Shown: positions 1 through 9,657 of the stretch, one piece after another
How the letters are laid out: each line of letters starts with the position of its first letter
Numbering within the stretch: position 1 is the first letter of the stretch
Assembly: GCA_023415935.1 (NCBI GenBank)
Contig: JAEZIX010000026.1
Location: 66,261-130,260 of the forward strand
Source: Cyanobacteria bacterium OH_CDB_20
GTDB lineage: Bacteria; Cyanobacteriota; Vampirovibrionia; Gastranaerophilales; Gastranaerophilaceae
Direction: 5' to 3'
DNA: 64,000 nucleotides
Position numbers and translations under genes: made by a program
Notes under the pieces: model-generated
What the model saw: the letters and a program-made list of their open reading frames with translations, nothing else
What the model was told of the DNA's origin: nothing
The model's database searches: none

Positions 1-315
1 AAGGAAAAAGGGACTTATGCTTATTCTCTTAAAGATCAAATTCCTGCAAGAATTAAAAAGCAACGCAAAAATAAACTTATGAAACTTCAACAAAAAATAT
101 CAAAAGATATAAACAAAAGGCTTATTGGCTCTGAAGTTGATTCAATTGTTGAGTCTGTTATGGAAGATGGCCTTGTAGTTGCAAGAACGTATAAAGATGC
201 CCCTGAAGTTGACGGTCTGCTTTATATTGAGACAGAAGAAATGCTTGCCCCAGGCGATATAATAAAGGTTAAAATAACAGATTCTAATGAATATGATTTA
301 TTTGGAAAGATTTAG
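1..315 (+). CDS. rimO: Ribosomal protein S12 methylthiotransferase RimO, C-terminal part
   Basis: The reading frame is open from base 1 to a TAG at 313-315, so this is the 3' end of a gene that starts outside the window. The encoded ~104 residues match the end of RimO: the conserved linker after the radical-SAM core (Y-A-Y-S-L-K-D-Q-I-P-A-R), a helix rich in Lys, then a TRAM domain with the D-A-P-E-V-D-G signature typical of RimO rather than MiaB. RimO is a cytoplasmic iron-sulfur enzyme that adds a methylthio group to an Asp of ribosomal protein S12. The radical-SAM CxxxCxxC motif is not in the window. Its stop overlaps the stop of the convergent metalloprotease gene by 4 bases. Confidence 0.9.
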   Translation, partial: KEKGTYAYSLKDQIPARIKKQRKNKLMKLQQKISKDINKRLIGSEVDSIVESVMEDGLVVARTYKDAPEVDGLLYIETEEMLAPGDIIKVKITDSNEYDLFGKI

Positions 316-1835
316 AATATTGTATAAAAAGAATAGTGTTTAATTAAATCGTTATCTTTTGCTTGCGGATTATTTTTTATTATTTCTTTTAATACTTTTC
401 TTGCTTCAAAATGCTTGCCCTGTTTAATATAAACTTCAGCTAAAAGGCTTGCTGCATCGACATTACTTGGGGTGTTTCTTATGAGATCTGATAAAATGAC
501 TTCAGCATATTTATATTTTTTTTGCTTGAGATAAATTTCGCTTATTAACAATTCAATATCTAAATCATCTTTAATTGCTTTTGCGTTTATTGCTGCTAAG
601 AGAGCCTGATCATAATGCTCTAACTCCATATGATTAAGCGCAAGGTCGTAATAGATTATGTATTTCATATTACCATCAGGATTGAGAGAAAGAGCATGCT
701 GTAATGTCTCTATAGCAGTGTCAAACTGTTGGTTTTCATTATAGGCTTCAGAAAGATTGAGCCATCTTGTAACATCATCAGGTCTTTTGTTTAGGAAATT
801 TATACAACTGTTTATTTCGTCACTGTTGTTTTCAATATTTCCTAATACAATCTTAGGGTTGATTAGGCGTTTTTCTTCTTCAGAACTTATTTTGACGTTT
901 GTTGTCTGTGGTTTTAAACTATATATTAACTTTAGGGTATTAATATCTTCTTGTGAGATAAATACATCATAGGTTCCTATTGCTCTATCAGCAGAATAGA
1001 ACATAATATCGTTTTTGTTTATTGAATGCCCCCATATGCCAAGTGCATGACCTATTTCGTGTATGGCAACGGTTGAAAATGCTCGTGGGGTGAAAAATGA
1101 ACCGAGATTGTTTCTTTTAAGTAGTTCAATTTTCATTTGTTGTAGCTTATCGCCTTCAATTACTGGAGTTGCAAGCCCAACGTTATATTCTTCATTAGCG
1201 TTCATTCTGTAGTTTGATTGCGGGCGGTCAACGAATGACACCACTATATTTGCTTTTTCTTGGTTATCTACTCTTTTGAATGTAATTAAATTGTTGCTTG
1301 AGCGTTGCCATTTTTGAAAAGATTTTTCTACAATTTCTGTGTAATTTGATGGGATGTCGGAGGAACTTCCAATAAAATATGTTATAGGAAGTTCTGAAAG
1401 GCTCCATCTTACTACCTCGCCACCCGGTATTGCATCTTCGAGATAGTTACTTCCATAAGCTCTTTTTATATTCATTCTAAATTTTTCAATGGTATTAACT
1501 GCAATACTTTTACCCTTAACTGAATGTCTTGAGCTAACTATTTCTAAAAGTTTAGTCTGATTATCATATGTAAGCGGCATTTTAGAAAGAGAAAGAATTT
1601 TGTAGTATGTATAATCCTGATTTTTCGGGTCTTTTCTTTCAAGAACTTCAAAAATTCCTAATGCTTTTTGATAATTTTGTCCTTCATAGGCACTTTTGCC
1701 CATGCCAAAGAGAATAGAGTCAAAATTTAGTTTGAAAACGACCAAAAACAATAATAAAACACATAAAGGAACTAAAAAATATCTTTTTTTAGGCTTTTTT
1801 TGATGCATTAAATTTAAGTTAACAGCTTTACCCAT
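312..1835 (-). CDS. Membrane-anchored TPR metzincin metalloprotease
   Basis: This 507-aa protein has a basic N-terminus followed by one hydrophobic segment at about residues 19-36, so it is probably anchored in the membrane with the bulk outside the cytoplasm. Residues 259-270 read HEIGHALGIWGH, the HExxHxxGxxH zinc site of metzincins (matrixin-like, family M10), followed by a D-I-M-F Met-turn-like sequence. Residues from about 350 to the end form tetratricopeptide-like helical repeats; an extra TPR-like pair precedes the protease domain. It starts 9 bases after the scpB stop and appears to be the last gene of the smc-scpA-scpB operon, which is unusual company for a protease. The substrate is unknown. 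The family call is firm; the physiological role is open. Confidence 0.8.
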   Translation of the reverse strand: MGKAVNLNLMHQKKPKKRYFLVPLCVLLLFLVVFKLNFDSILFGMGKSAYEGQNYQKALGIFEVLERKDPKNQDYTYYKILSLSKMPLTYDNQTKLLEIVSSRHSVKGKSIAVNTIEKFRMNIKRAYGSNYLEDAIPGGEVVRWSLSELPITYFIGSSSDIPSNYTEIVEKSFQKWQRSSNNLITFKRVDNQEKANIVVSFVDRPQSNYRMNANEEYNVGLATPVIEGDKLQQMKIELLKRNNLGSFFTPRAFSTVAIHEIGHALGIWGHSINKNDIMFYSADRAIGTYDVFISQEDINTLKLIYSLKPQTTNVKISSEEEKRLINPKIVLGNIENNSDEINSCINFLNKRPDDVTRWLNLSEAYNENQQFDTAIETLQHALSLNPDGNMKYIIYYDLALNHMELEHYDQALLAAINAKAIKDDLDIELLISEIYLKQKKYKYAEVILSDLIRNTPSNVDAASLLAEVYIKQGKHFEARKVLKEIIKNNPQAKDNDLIKHYSFYTIF

Positions 1836-1844
1836 TATATTTTC

Positions 1845-2360
1845 CTAGTCTTTAAGAGTTGTATCTGTTTCTAATATTTTTGCAAGGGTTTTGGTATCGC
1901 CTTTTAGTTTAAAGTATTCTTTGAATTTTGGCGTAGTTTTTATGTTGAAAGAACGTCCGTTTTTGTCTCTTGAACGAGAGATTAGCCCTTTTTTGACAAG
2001 GTCTTGGACATGTTCATAAGCAGTAGATCCGCGCATTTCTTTTAATGCAGATTGTCTAATTGGTTCTTTAAGTGCAATTATAGTGAGTGTTTTTAGTACA
2101 GCTTGCGAAATATCAACAGGGCAAAGTTTTTCTACAATATCCATATAATCTTGTTTCACCTGAAGTATATAGCCGTTTTCATCGTCTATTTCAAGTGCGC
2201 CTTCTCTTGTTGAATAGTCCATAATAAGATCGAGAATTGCTGTTTCTGCATCAAGTTCATCTATTTCAAGAATTTCTGAAATATCTTTTATTTCAAGCGC
2301 TTTTGCCGTAACAAATAATACAGCCTCAATTCTTGCTTTTAGGTCTGTATTTTGCTCCAT
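1845..2360 (-). CDS. scpB: Segregation and condensation protein B
   Basis: A 171-aa ScpB: two winged-helix domains, with the typical N-terminal I-E-A-V-L-F-V and the conserved P-I-R-Q-S-A-L-K-E-M-R-G segment followed by the L-V-K-K-G-L-I wing. ScpB dimers bind ScpA to complete the Smc condensin that compacts and segregates origins. It overlaps the scpA end at base 2360 (stop/start coupling) and lies between scpA and the metalloprotease. Length is normal for the family. Confidence 0.93.
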   Translation of the reverse strand: MEQNTDLKARIEAVLFVTAKALEIKDISEILEIDELDAETAILDLIMDYSTREGALEIDDENGYILQVKQDYMDIVEKLCPVDISQAVLKTLTIIALKEPIRQSALKEMRGSTAYEHVQDLVKKGLISRSRDKNGRSFNIKTTPKFKEYFKLKGDTKTLAKILETDTTLKD

Positions 2361-3217
2361 TACGCTATTTCTCCCATTTGTTTAGGTGCTTCTTTAATAA
2401 CGTAAAGGTCTGAGTAAAATTCGTCTTGGACAAGTTCAATATCTGTTTCAGCAGATAAGAATAAAAGCGCTATGTAAGCTGAAATTTTATCCAATCCAAG
2501 CAAAGTAAGTGTATTGAGTTCTATTCTTTCTTCTTGTTCAAAGATTTTAATAAGATTTTCGTGTAGAACTTTTATACTTCTTTCGATATATTCGTCATGC
2601 GCAAGATTTATAATATCGTCTGAAGTGAGTTTTGCATATGATTTTACTCTTCTTTTTGCTCTTTCAAGGGTGTTTTTCAAAGATTGTTTTCTATCAAGCT
2701 CTTCATAGAATTGAAGCTGCTTAATCAAATCCTTCAATGTTACGACTCTATTGCGGTTTAGTCTTACGCTTGTTCTTCTTTGTAGAACCTCGTCAAGTGA
2801 GATAACATTATTTGTATTTATTTCTTCTTCATAGTCATTGTTAAAATCATCGTCATAGTCTAAGAATGAATCATCTTGGCTTTCTTCAAGACCAAGAGGG
2901 TCTATGCCATCTAATATATTTGATTTTATTTTTAAAAGTATTGCTGCAAAAAGAAGGGTTCTCCCTGTAAGTTTTAAGTTGTTTGATTTGCTTTCTGCTA
3001 AGTGAAGAAGATATTTGTCTGTAATATCAACAATATCAATATTCCAAGGGTCTATTTTACCTTGTTTTGCCATAGAAACTAGTATTTCAATGCCATCAAG
3101 CTCATCAGAAGGCGAACCTGTGACAGAAACCATCTGTATAGAATTTCCAAACTCTTTTTGGAATGTTTCGGCGTTTCCTTGCATATAAAAATTTTCTGAA
3201 TTGGTCTTTTCAATCAT
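2360..3217 (-). CDS. scpA: Segregation and condensation protein A
   Basis: A 285-aa ScpA kleisin. The first ~40 residues are a nonconserved extension; then comes the family block with G-K-I-D-P-W-N-I-D-I-V-D-I-T-D-K-Y and a middle acidic linker (D/N/E-rich, about residues 115-140). The C-terminal winged helix is predicted to bind the Smc head. Its start is one base beyond the smc stop, so the three condensin subunits are translated from one leftward message. The acidic linker is longer than in many ScpA proteins; otherwise ordinary. Confidence 0.92.
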   Translation of the reverse strand: MIEKTNSENFYMQGNAETFQKEFGNSIQMVSVTGSPSDELDGIEILVSMAKQGKIDPWNIDIVDITDKYLLHLAESKSNNLKLTGRTLLFAAILLKIKSNILDGIDPLGLEESQDDSFLDYDDDFNNDYEEEINTNNVISLDEVLQRRTSVRLNRNRVVTLKDLIKQLQFYEELDRKQSLKNTLERAKRRVKSYAKLTSDDIINLAHDEYIERSIKVLHENLIKIFEQEERIELNTLTLLGLDKISAYIALLFLSAETDIELVQDEFYSDLYVIKEAPKQMGEIA

Positions 3218-3218
3218 A

Positions 3219-6200
3219 CTAATCTCTCAGTTTTACCCCTGTAACTTTCGACTTCCCTTTTTCTTTTTGAGTAACACCTATTGTCCTATTAGCTGATTCT
3301 ATCATTGGTTTGCGGTGACTAACTACTATAAATTGCGTATTTTCTGATTGCTTTTGTACGATATGGGCAAGTTTTTCTACATTTACTCCGTCAAGATTTG
3401 CGTCAACTTCATCGAATGCGTAGAATGGTGCAGGCATATGGCGCTGAATTGAAAATACGAAGGCAAGCGCAGTAAGAGATTTTTCTCCACCTGACATAGC
3501 TTCTAATCTTTGTTTTTTCTTGTCTCTTGGCTGAGCTTCAATAGTTAGCCCTCCCAAGAAAGGATTTTCAGGGTTTTCAAGAACTAAAGTTCCTTCTCCG
3601 TCTGACAATTGGGCAAATACTTCCTTAAAGTTTTCATTGATACTGTTATAAGTTTTTAAGAAAGTTTCTTTTTTAAGGTCTTCATAACCTGAAAGTCTTT
3701 GCATTATTTGTTCTTTTTCTTTTGAAAGGGTTTCAAGTTTGGTTTTAAGCTCATTTTGTCTTCCTATAACTTCGTCGTAGGCTTCAATAGCTCTCATATT
3801 AACTGGCTCAAGGTCTTCCATACGTTTTTGAAGTCTTTGGATTTTTCCTGTTATTTCTTCAGTTGAAAGTTCAACAGGTTCAAGCGCAGAGATATCAATA
3901 TTTGCTTGTTTTAGCTCATTTATTACTTCTTCAAGCTCAGGGTCCAATTCTCTTCTTCTTGCTTTAAAAGATTCGATTTGCTCTGCCATTCTTTCGATAT
4001 CGTTTGTGGTTATATTCTTTTGTTTTTCAACTTCTAAAAGCTCATTTTGAACAGCATCCCTTTGGGTTTGAAGCTCAATAAGTTTTGAACCTAATTCTTT
4101 TATCTTTTCTTCAAGTTCAACAACCTGCACTTCAATTTCTTTTATTTCTTCTTGGTATTTGAGCTTATCTTGCTCAAGAGTTTTATTATCGTCAAGAAGT
4201 TTTACAATTTGGTCTTCTCTTGTTTTTATTACTTCTTCGTTGAATGTAATATCGCGATTTAAGTCATTGATGTCGTTTTGGCAACTTAAAACTTTAGACT
4301 GATATTTTTTAATGTTGTTTTCAACAGATTCAGTCATTTCTTTTAGCTTAGCAAGCTCACCTTCTGACATTTTGCTTTCAATTTCTTTTATTTCACTTTC
4401 AACTTCAAGTAGTTTAGAGTTAATATCGATTTGTTTTTCTTCAAATTTATCTAATTGTTTTTCAACTTTTGAAATTTTTACTTCTAAATCTTTTATTAGA
4501 GCTTCTTTTTCTTTAATAACCTTATCAGCGTCATCAGAGTTTTTAACAAGGTTGTTAAGCTCCATTTTAGCGGAATTCAGAGTGTTCATAGAGCTTGAAT
4601 AATCTACTCTTACTTTATCTTGCTTGATTTCAAGGTCTTTTCTTTTTTGTTCTAGGCCCTTTACTTCGTTTTCAAATTCTTTAAGCCTGTCTTTAAAGGT
4701 GTTTAATTCATCACTTTGGTTCTGGCTGAATTTTAAGCCTGATTTTTGTCTTGAACCGCCTGAAATTGCACCCGACTTTTCAAACAAAGAACCATCTAAT
4801 GTAACCATTCTGTATTGACCGATTAATTTTCTTGCTGATTCATAATCTTCAACAATTAAAGTCTCACCAAGTGCGTGGTAGAAAGCGTCTAAATAATCAT
4901 CATCAAAATCAACAAGGTTAATCGCAAAGTCAACAACCCCTTTATCTTTTGGAAGTCTTAATGATTTTGGTGCTTTCTTTATTTTGCTCAATGGTAAAAA
5001 TGTTGCAGTCCCTGCGTTTGCAGATTTTAAAATATCAATCGCAACTTTTGCAACATATTCGTCATCTACAACGATATTCTTCATTCTGCCGCCCATAGCG
5101 ACTTCTAAAGCTGTTGAATATTCCTCGTCAACTTTTCCTAATTGCATTAAAGGTGCATGAACTCCGTCTATTTTGGCGTTTATAACGGTGTCAATAGCCC
5201 TGCCAAGGTTCATTTCTTCGTAAGCATTTTTTCTTGCTTGAAGTTCTGCAATTTTTCTATATGCCATTTGCACGTTGTAGCTTTTGTCTTGAAGCTCATT
5301 TTTAGTTTTATCAAGCTCATACATTACGTTTTGCTGAACTATTTTATAGTCTTCAAGTTCTTTTGAAAGTTCATTTACCTGAAGTTCAAGTTTATCTTTG
5401 TTGCCTGCAAAATTTGCCTTGAAGTCATTTTGTTCAACGATTACTTTTCTTGCTGCTTCAAGCTCTTTTTTTGAATTGCTTAAGTCAGATTCTAAAGGAA
5501 TACTTTCTTTTTGAAGTTTAAGCTCCTCGTCTTTTAAAGTTTCAAGATTTTTTCTTAGGGCATTTCTTTTGTTTATGTGTTGTTCAGCTGTTTGTGTAAG
5601 TCCTGAATATTCTTCTAAAATCCTATTTAGCTCTTGTTTTTGAATCTCGATATTTTTTTCAATATCTTTTATTTCATTTTCTTTTTCTTCAATTTTTTTG
5701 TTTGTATTTTCAATCTTTTGTTTTAAAGATTCAATACCGTTTTTAGCGTTTTCGATTGTTCTTAAATTGTCATGAATATTTTTTTCAGCATAGTTTGAAG
5801 CATTTTGTTTAGTAGCGATTTTACCTTTTAACTCTTCAACCTGCTTTTTAATTTCGATTTGTTCTGCTTCCCCGTTTGTTTTAACGAGTTCAGCAATTTC
5901 ATCATATTTTGCCTTAACTTCCTTTAAAGAATCTTGAAGCTTTTCAAGTTTTACTTCTTCAAGCTTTTTCTTTTTGTTAAAGTCTAGAATACTTTCGTGG
6001 ACTCTTTCAATTGATTTTTTAATATCAAAATATCTTACCGTTGTAATTTGGCTTTCAAGTACAGTTTTTTCATCTTTTAACTTTTGGTATTTTAAAGCAA
6101 CTTCACGCTCTTCTTTAAGCTGTTCGATACGGGTGTTTATCTCTTCTAAAATAATCATAGACTTTTCAACACGGTCTTCAACTGTTTGAAGCTCGTTTGT

Positions 6201-6716
6201 AGCCTGATCTATACGTCTGTTAAAATCAGCGACACCAGCTATTTCATCGATTATTTTTCTTCTTTCGCCAGCAGAGCAGTTTGTAATACTTGTTACATCA
6301 CCTTGCATCATTACGTTGTAGCTGTTAGGGGTGATATTGTGTTTTTCAAGTTTTGAGTGAATTTCAGATAATGTTGCAATTTTATCGTTTAAGTAATAAA
6401 TACTATTAAAGCCCTGAGAAGATTTTCTTATTCTTCTTCCTATTGCGATATTTTCTTCTTCAGGATTTTCAGTACCGAAAACAACCTTTACAAAGGCTTC
6501 ATTTCTGTTGTTATGGGTTGATATAAAATCAAATAATTTTTCTGCTCTTAAAGTTCTTGAAGTAGAAAGTCCAAGCGCAAAAAGAACACTGTCAATGATA
6601 TTACTTTTCCCTGAACCGTTAGGTCCTGAAATTGTTGTAAAACCTTTCAAAAAAGGGATGTTAATTTCATTGGCAAAGGATTTGAAGTTGTCAATTTCCA
6701 GCTCTTTTATATACAT
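3219..6716 (-). CDS. smc: Chromosome partition protein Smc
   Basis: At 1165 aa this is full length. Residues 31-38 are the Walker A motif (GPNGSGKS). Two long coiled coils flank a hinge at roughly residues 500-640, recognisable by the V-H-A-P-L-M-Q-L-G block. Near the C-terminus lie the ABC signature (M-S-G-G-E-K-S-L-T-A-L-A, from residue 1074) and Walker B (F-Y-A-F-D-E-V-D, about 1098-1105), followed by the V-S-H-R switch. Smc is the ATPase of the bacterial condensin. It is the first gene of the leftward smc-scpA-scpB-metalloprotease operon and is divergent from pilT across a 153-base promoter region. Confidence 0.97.
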   Translation of the reverse strand: MYIKELEIDNFKSFANEINIPFLKGFTTISGPNGSGKSNIIDSVLFALGLSTSRTLRAEKLFDFISTHNNRNEAFVKVVFGTENPEEENIAIGRRIRKSSQGFNSIYYLNDKIATLSEIHSKLEKHNITPNSYNVMMQGDVTSITNCSAGERRKIIDEIAGVADFNRRIDQATNELQTVEDRVEKSMIILEEINTRIEQLKEEREVALKYQKLKDEKTVLESQITTVRYFDIKKSIERVHESILDFNKKKKLEEVKLEKLQDSLKEVKAKYDEIAELVKTNGEAEQIEIKKQVEELKGKIATKQNASNYAEKNIHDNLRTIENAKNGIESLKQKIENTNKKIEEKENEIKDIEKNIEIQKQELNRILEEYSGLTQTAEQHINKRNALRKNLETLKDEELKLQKESIPLESDLSNSKKELEAARKVIVEQNDFKANFAGNKDKLELQVNELSKELEDYKIVQQNVMYELDKTKNELQDKSYNVQMAYRKIAELQARKNAYEEMNLGRAIDTVINAKIDGVHAPLMQLGKVDEEYSTALEVAMGGRMKNIVVDDEYVAKVAIDILKSANAGTATFLPLSKIKKAPKSLRLPKDKGVVDFAINLVDFDDDYLDAFYHALGETLIVEDYESARKLIGQYRMVTLDGSLFEKSGAISGGSRQKSGLKFSQNQSDELNTFKDRLKEFENEVKGLEQKRKDLEIKQDKVRVDYSSSMNTLNSAKMELNNLVKNSDDADKVIKEKEALIKDLEVKISKVEKQLDKFEEKQIDINSKLLEVESEIKEIESKMSEGELAKLKEMTESVENNIKKYQSKVLSCQNDINDLNRDITFNEEVIKTREDQIVKLLDDNKTLEQDKLKYQEEIKEIEVQVVELEEKIKELGSKLIELQTQRDAVQNELLEVEKQKNITTNDIERMAEQIESFKARRRELDPELEEVINELKQANIDISALEPVELSTEEITGKIQRLQKRMEDLEPVNMRAIEAYDEVIGRQNELKTKLETLSKEKEQIMQRLSGYEDLKKETFLKTYNSINENFKEVFAQLSDGEGTLVLENPENPFLGGLTIEAQPRDKKKQRLEAMSGGEKSLTALAFVFSIQRHMPAPFYAFDEVDANLDGVNVEKLAHIVQKQSENTQFIVVSHRKPMIESANRTIGVTQKEKGKSKVTGVKLRD

Positions 6717-6869
6717 ATTTTATGAATATTCACCCGAAGTCTAGACTTATACATATTAATTAGACAACAAATAAGCCTAATAGTCAAAAACGTTAACAAA
6801 TATAAAAATGTTTTTTCTTTTGGGCAAAGTTGTGTACAATATTAATGAATACTCTTGGGGAAATAGTCA
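6717..6869. promoter_or_regulatory. Divergent promoter region between smc and pilT
   Basis: The 153-base A+T-rich gap separates the leftward condensin operon from the rightward pilT operon and must hold both promoters. On the + strand a TACAAT hexamer lies at about 6835-6840 and a GGGG-containing ribosome-binding site just ahead of the pilT ATG. No convincing -35 box was assigned for either direction. Confidence 0.4.
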
Positions 6870-7964
6870 ATGGGAAATTTTGATATAGTTAAATTTTTAA
6901 CTGAAGCAGTCGAAAAAGGTGTTTCTGATATTCATCTTAAGACTGATGAGGCGCCTGCTTTAAGGCGTGACGGCAAAATTTATAAAACAAATTTACCTCC
7001 ATTAACCGAACTTGAAATACTTGAAATAATGGATATTATTTTGCCTAATAGTATTAAAAATAAAGCATTTGAGGTCTTTGACCTCGACTTTGCCTATGAA
7101 ATCAAAGGAATCTCCCGTTTCAGGGTAAATTTGTCAAGAGGGCTAGGAAAACTTGCAATTGTAATCAGGGTTATTTCGTATGAAATACTTACAGTTGACC
7201 AGCTTAACCTTCCTAAAGTTATTGAAAAATTTGCTCATTTAAATAGCGGCATCGTTCTTATCACAGGGGCAACAGGCTCGGGGAAATCTACAACAATTGC
7301 TTCATTAATCGATTATATAAACCAAAACTATCAAAAACACATAATTACAATTGAAGATCCTGTTGAGTATATTTTTTCGGACAAAAAATCTGTTATTACC
7401 CAAAGGCAAATTGAAATTGATACAGCAACCTTCCCTGATGGTATTAAATACGCATTAAGACAAGATCCTGATGTTATTCTAATCGGTGAAATAAGAGACT
7501 TTGAAACTATGCAAAGTGCCTTAAAGGCATCGGAAACAGGTCACCTGGTGTTTGCAACACTTCACACAAATGATGCGATACAAACAATCAACAGAATGGT
7601 TAACTTCTATGAGCCTCAAGATAGAGATTTTGTTAGAAAGCAACTTGCAGAAACCTTAAAAGGCACTGTTTCTCAAAAACTTATTCCTCGTCAGGATACA
7701 GTTGGAAGAATTCCAGCGTGTGAGGTTTTGGTAGTAACTCCTACCGTAAAAGATTTTATTATAAAAAATCAACTTGAAGACCTGTATGACCTTGTAAGAA
7801 AAGGTTCTTTTGACCACATGCTTACTTTGAACCGCTCTCTTTATGATTTGGTTTATAAAAAAATAATATCCCCTGAGAGTGCGCTTTATTACTCTGACAA
7901 TAAAGTTGAACTTCAGCAGTATTTAAGAGGAGCTTACCACGGAACTTCTTCAAAAATTAACTAG
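6870..7964 (+). CDS. pilT: Type IV pilus retraction ATPase PilT
   Basis: A 364-aa hexameric secretion ATPase of the PilT class. Residues 133-140 are Walker A (GATGSGKS), about 199-210 hold the Walker B with the G-E-I-R-D Asp/Arg box, and about 224-236 the His box (G-H-L-V-F-A-T-L-H-T-N-D). The short N-terminal PAS-like domain with D-I-H-L-K is typical of PilT; no MshEN or zinc domain is present, which separates it from PilB. It would drive pilus retraction at the inner membrane. It leads a rightward cluster with recO and deoC (14-base gaps); other pilus functions in the window are far away (pseudopilin at 41972, degenerate PilB-like at 33607). Confidence 0.93.
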   Translation: MGNFDIVKFLTEAVEKGVSDIHLKTDEAPALRRDGKIYKTNLPPLTELEILEIMDIILPNSIKNKAFEVFDLDFAYEIKGISRFRVNLSRGLGKLAIVIRVISYEILTVDQLNLPKVIEKFAHLNSGIVLITGATGSGKSTTIASLIDYINQNYQKHIITIEDPVEYIFSDKKSVITQRQIEIDTATFPDGIKYALRQDPDVILIGEIRDFETMQSALKASETGHLVFATLHTNDAIQTINRMVNFYEPQDRDFVRKQLAETLKGTVSQKLIPRQDTVGRIPACEVLVVTPTVKDFIIKNQLEDLYDLVRKGSFDHMLTLNRSLYDLVYKKIISPESALYYSDNKVELQQYLRGAYHGTSSKIN

Positions 7965-7978
7965 TAAAAGAGCTTTAA

Positions 7979-8767
7979 ATGCAAAATTTCATGACTAATG
8001 CCATAAATCTTCAATCGTACAATCTTTCAGAATCTGACAAGATTATTGTCATGTATTCAAAAGAAAAAGGTTTGATTAGGGGAGTTGCAAAAGGCTCTAA
8101 AAAGGCTTCAAGTAAACTTGGCGGAAGAATGGAGATGCTTGTTGCTAACAAGTTAATGCTCCATAAAGGTAGAAATCTTGATACAATCTGTCAGGCAGAA
8201 GCATTAAATACCTTTTTCAACCTGAGAAACGATATGGATAAGCTATTCTATTCTATGTATACGGCTGAAATTGTTAAGAATTTTGGTGTAGAAGATGATC
8301 CTAACAGCGAAGAAATTTACAACTTGTTTTTCTCATTTTTAGAATCTATGGCAAACGCTCCTAAAAAACTTGATATTATGCTTGCTGTTATTCGTTTTCA
8401 GCTTAAGATAATGCATATTTCAGGCTATTCTTTAGAACTTTCGCAATGTACAAAGTGTGGCCAAAATATCGAGAAAGAAGAATTGTTCTTTTCTTTTGAA
8501 CAAGGCGGAGTGGTATGTGAATGCTGCAAACCTTCTTCACTTGTTTCTACAAGATTTCATTATAAAATAAGGGATTTTTTAAAAGCTCTTTTAGAAGCAG
8601 ATTTTGCTGAAAAAACGAAATATGATGACCTTGCAACAGAGAGAATTTGTGATTTCTGTTTTGAACTTTTAAAAAAATATATTGAATACTATTCGCCAAG
8701 ACAATTCAAAACTACATCCATGCTTGAGAACATAAAAAGTACTGAAAATTTAGTTATTTCAAAATAA
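7979..8767 (+). CDS. recO: DNA repair protein RecO
   Basis: A 262-aa RecO: an N-terminal OB fold (about residues 5-80, with the family pattern Y-N-L-S-E-S-D-K-I-I) followed by a helical domain carrying a zinc-binding set, Cys157, Cys160, Cys180 and Cys183. RecO loads RecA onto SSB-coated DNA with RecR; recR is also in this window (27987-28583) but in a different transcript. It starts 14 bases after pilT, so co-transcription with the ATPase is likely, although no functional link is obvious. Confidence 0.92.
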   Translation: MQNFMTNAINLQSYNLSESDKIIVMYSKEKGLIRGVAKGSKKASSKLGGRMEMLVANKLMLHKGRNLDTICQAEALNTFFNLRNDMDKLFYSMYTAEIVKNFGVEDDPNSEEIYNLFFSFLESMANAPKKLDIMLAVIRFQLKIMHISGYSLELSQCTKCGQNIEKEELFFSFEQGGVVCECCKPSSLVSTRFHYKIRDFLKALLEADFAEKTKYDDLATERICDFCFELLKKYIEYYSPRQFKTTSMLENIKSTENLVISK

Positions 8768-8781
8768 AACGGGAGTTTACC

Positions 8782-9429
8782 ATGAATATTGCAGAATATA
8801 TTGAACATACATTACTAAAACCGGATGCTACAAAAGAAGAACTTGAAAAGGTTCTTAAAGAAGCTAAAGAACATAATTTTAAAGGTGTTTGTATTAATCC
8901 AATCAACGTAAAGATTGCAAAAGAATATCTAAAAGACACTGATGTTAAAGTCGTAACAGTTGTTGGATTTCCTCTTGGAGCTTCTTTGACTGAAGTAAAA
9001 GTTTTTGAAGCAAAGAAAGCTATCGAAGATGGCGCAGATGAAATTGATATGGTTATTGCTATTCAAGCTGTTAAAAATAAGGACTGGGACTATGTTAGAA
9101 AAGATATCGCTGAAGTGAAAAAAGCATGTGGTAATCATATTTTAAAAGTTATTATTGAAACAGACCTTATTACAGAAGAAGAAATAATTAAATCTTGCGA
9201 AGTTGCAATTGAAGCGAAAGCTGATTTTGTAAAAACCTCTACAGGATTTGTCAAAGACGGAGTTGGCGCAAAAGTTGAAGACGTTAAACTTATGCACAAA
9301 ATTGTTAAACCTCATGGCTTGAGAGTAAAAGCCTCAGGAGGAATTAGAGATAAAGAAAAAGCATTAAAATTAATCGATGTCGGAGCATCAAGACTTGGAA
9401 CAAGTGCAGGGGTTAAAATAAACTCATAA
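8782..9429 (+). CDS. deoC: Deoxyribose-phosphate aldolase
   Basis: A 215-aa class I aldolase of the short bacterial/archaeal DeoC type. The Schiff-base lysine is Lys151 in F-V-K-T-S-T-G-F, and the second active-site lysine sits in V-K-A-S-G-G-I-R. It cleaves 2-deoxyribose-5-phosphate to glyceraldehyde-3-phosphate and acetaldehyde in deoxynucleoside breakdown. It lies 14 bases after recO with a GGGAG ribosome-binding site. No other deo genes are nearby. Confidence 0.95.
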   Translation: MNIAEYIEHTLLKPDATKEELEKVLKEAKEHNFKGVCINPINVKIAKEYLKDTDVKVVTVVGFPLGASLTEVKVFEAKKAIEDGADEIDMVIAIQAVKNKDWDYVRKDIAEVKKACGNHILKVIIETDLITEEEIIKSCEVAIEAKADFVKTSTGFVKDGVGAKVEDVKLMHKIVKPHGLRVKASGGIRDKEKALKLIDVGASRLGTSAGVKINS

Positions 9430-9445
9430 CTTTGACTTTAATAAT

Positions 9446-9634
9446 TTATAATTTTAGAGCTTTTTTGGTAAGAAAAAGCGACAAGACAAAAACAGGAACA
9501 ATACACATATATAGTCTACTAAGATTTCTTTTGAAATTTACGCTAGGTTTTTCCGGAGGATTCCCCCTTAAGCGTTTTTTGAAATTTGTTTGATTCTGGC
9601 TATATTTGTATGATTGTATCCTGTTTATTCTCAT
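9446..9634 (-). CDS. Small motif-bearing protein with one membrane helix
   Basis: A 62-aa leftward ORF, not recognised by family. It opens with M-R-I-N-R-I-Q-S-Y and has N-F-K-K soon after, the same short N-terminal pattern seen on several unrelated proteins in this window. Residues ~41-57 are hydrophobic (Y-M-C-I-V-P-V-F-V-L-S-L-F-L), so it probably has one membrane helix near the C-terminus and a basic N-terminal half. It sits immediately downstream of the amylase operon. The motif and a start preceded by an AAGA-rich site support it being real; function unknown. Confidence 0.55.
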   Translation of the reverse strand: MRINRIQSYKYSQNQTNFKKRLRGNPPEKPSVNFKRNLSRLYMCIVPVFVLSLFLTKKALKL

Positions 9635-9657
9635 CTTGCTCTTCTTTTTATAAATTT

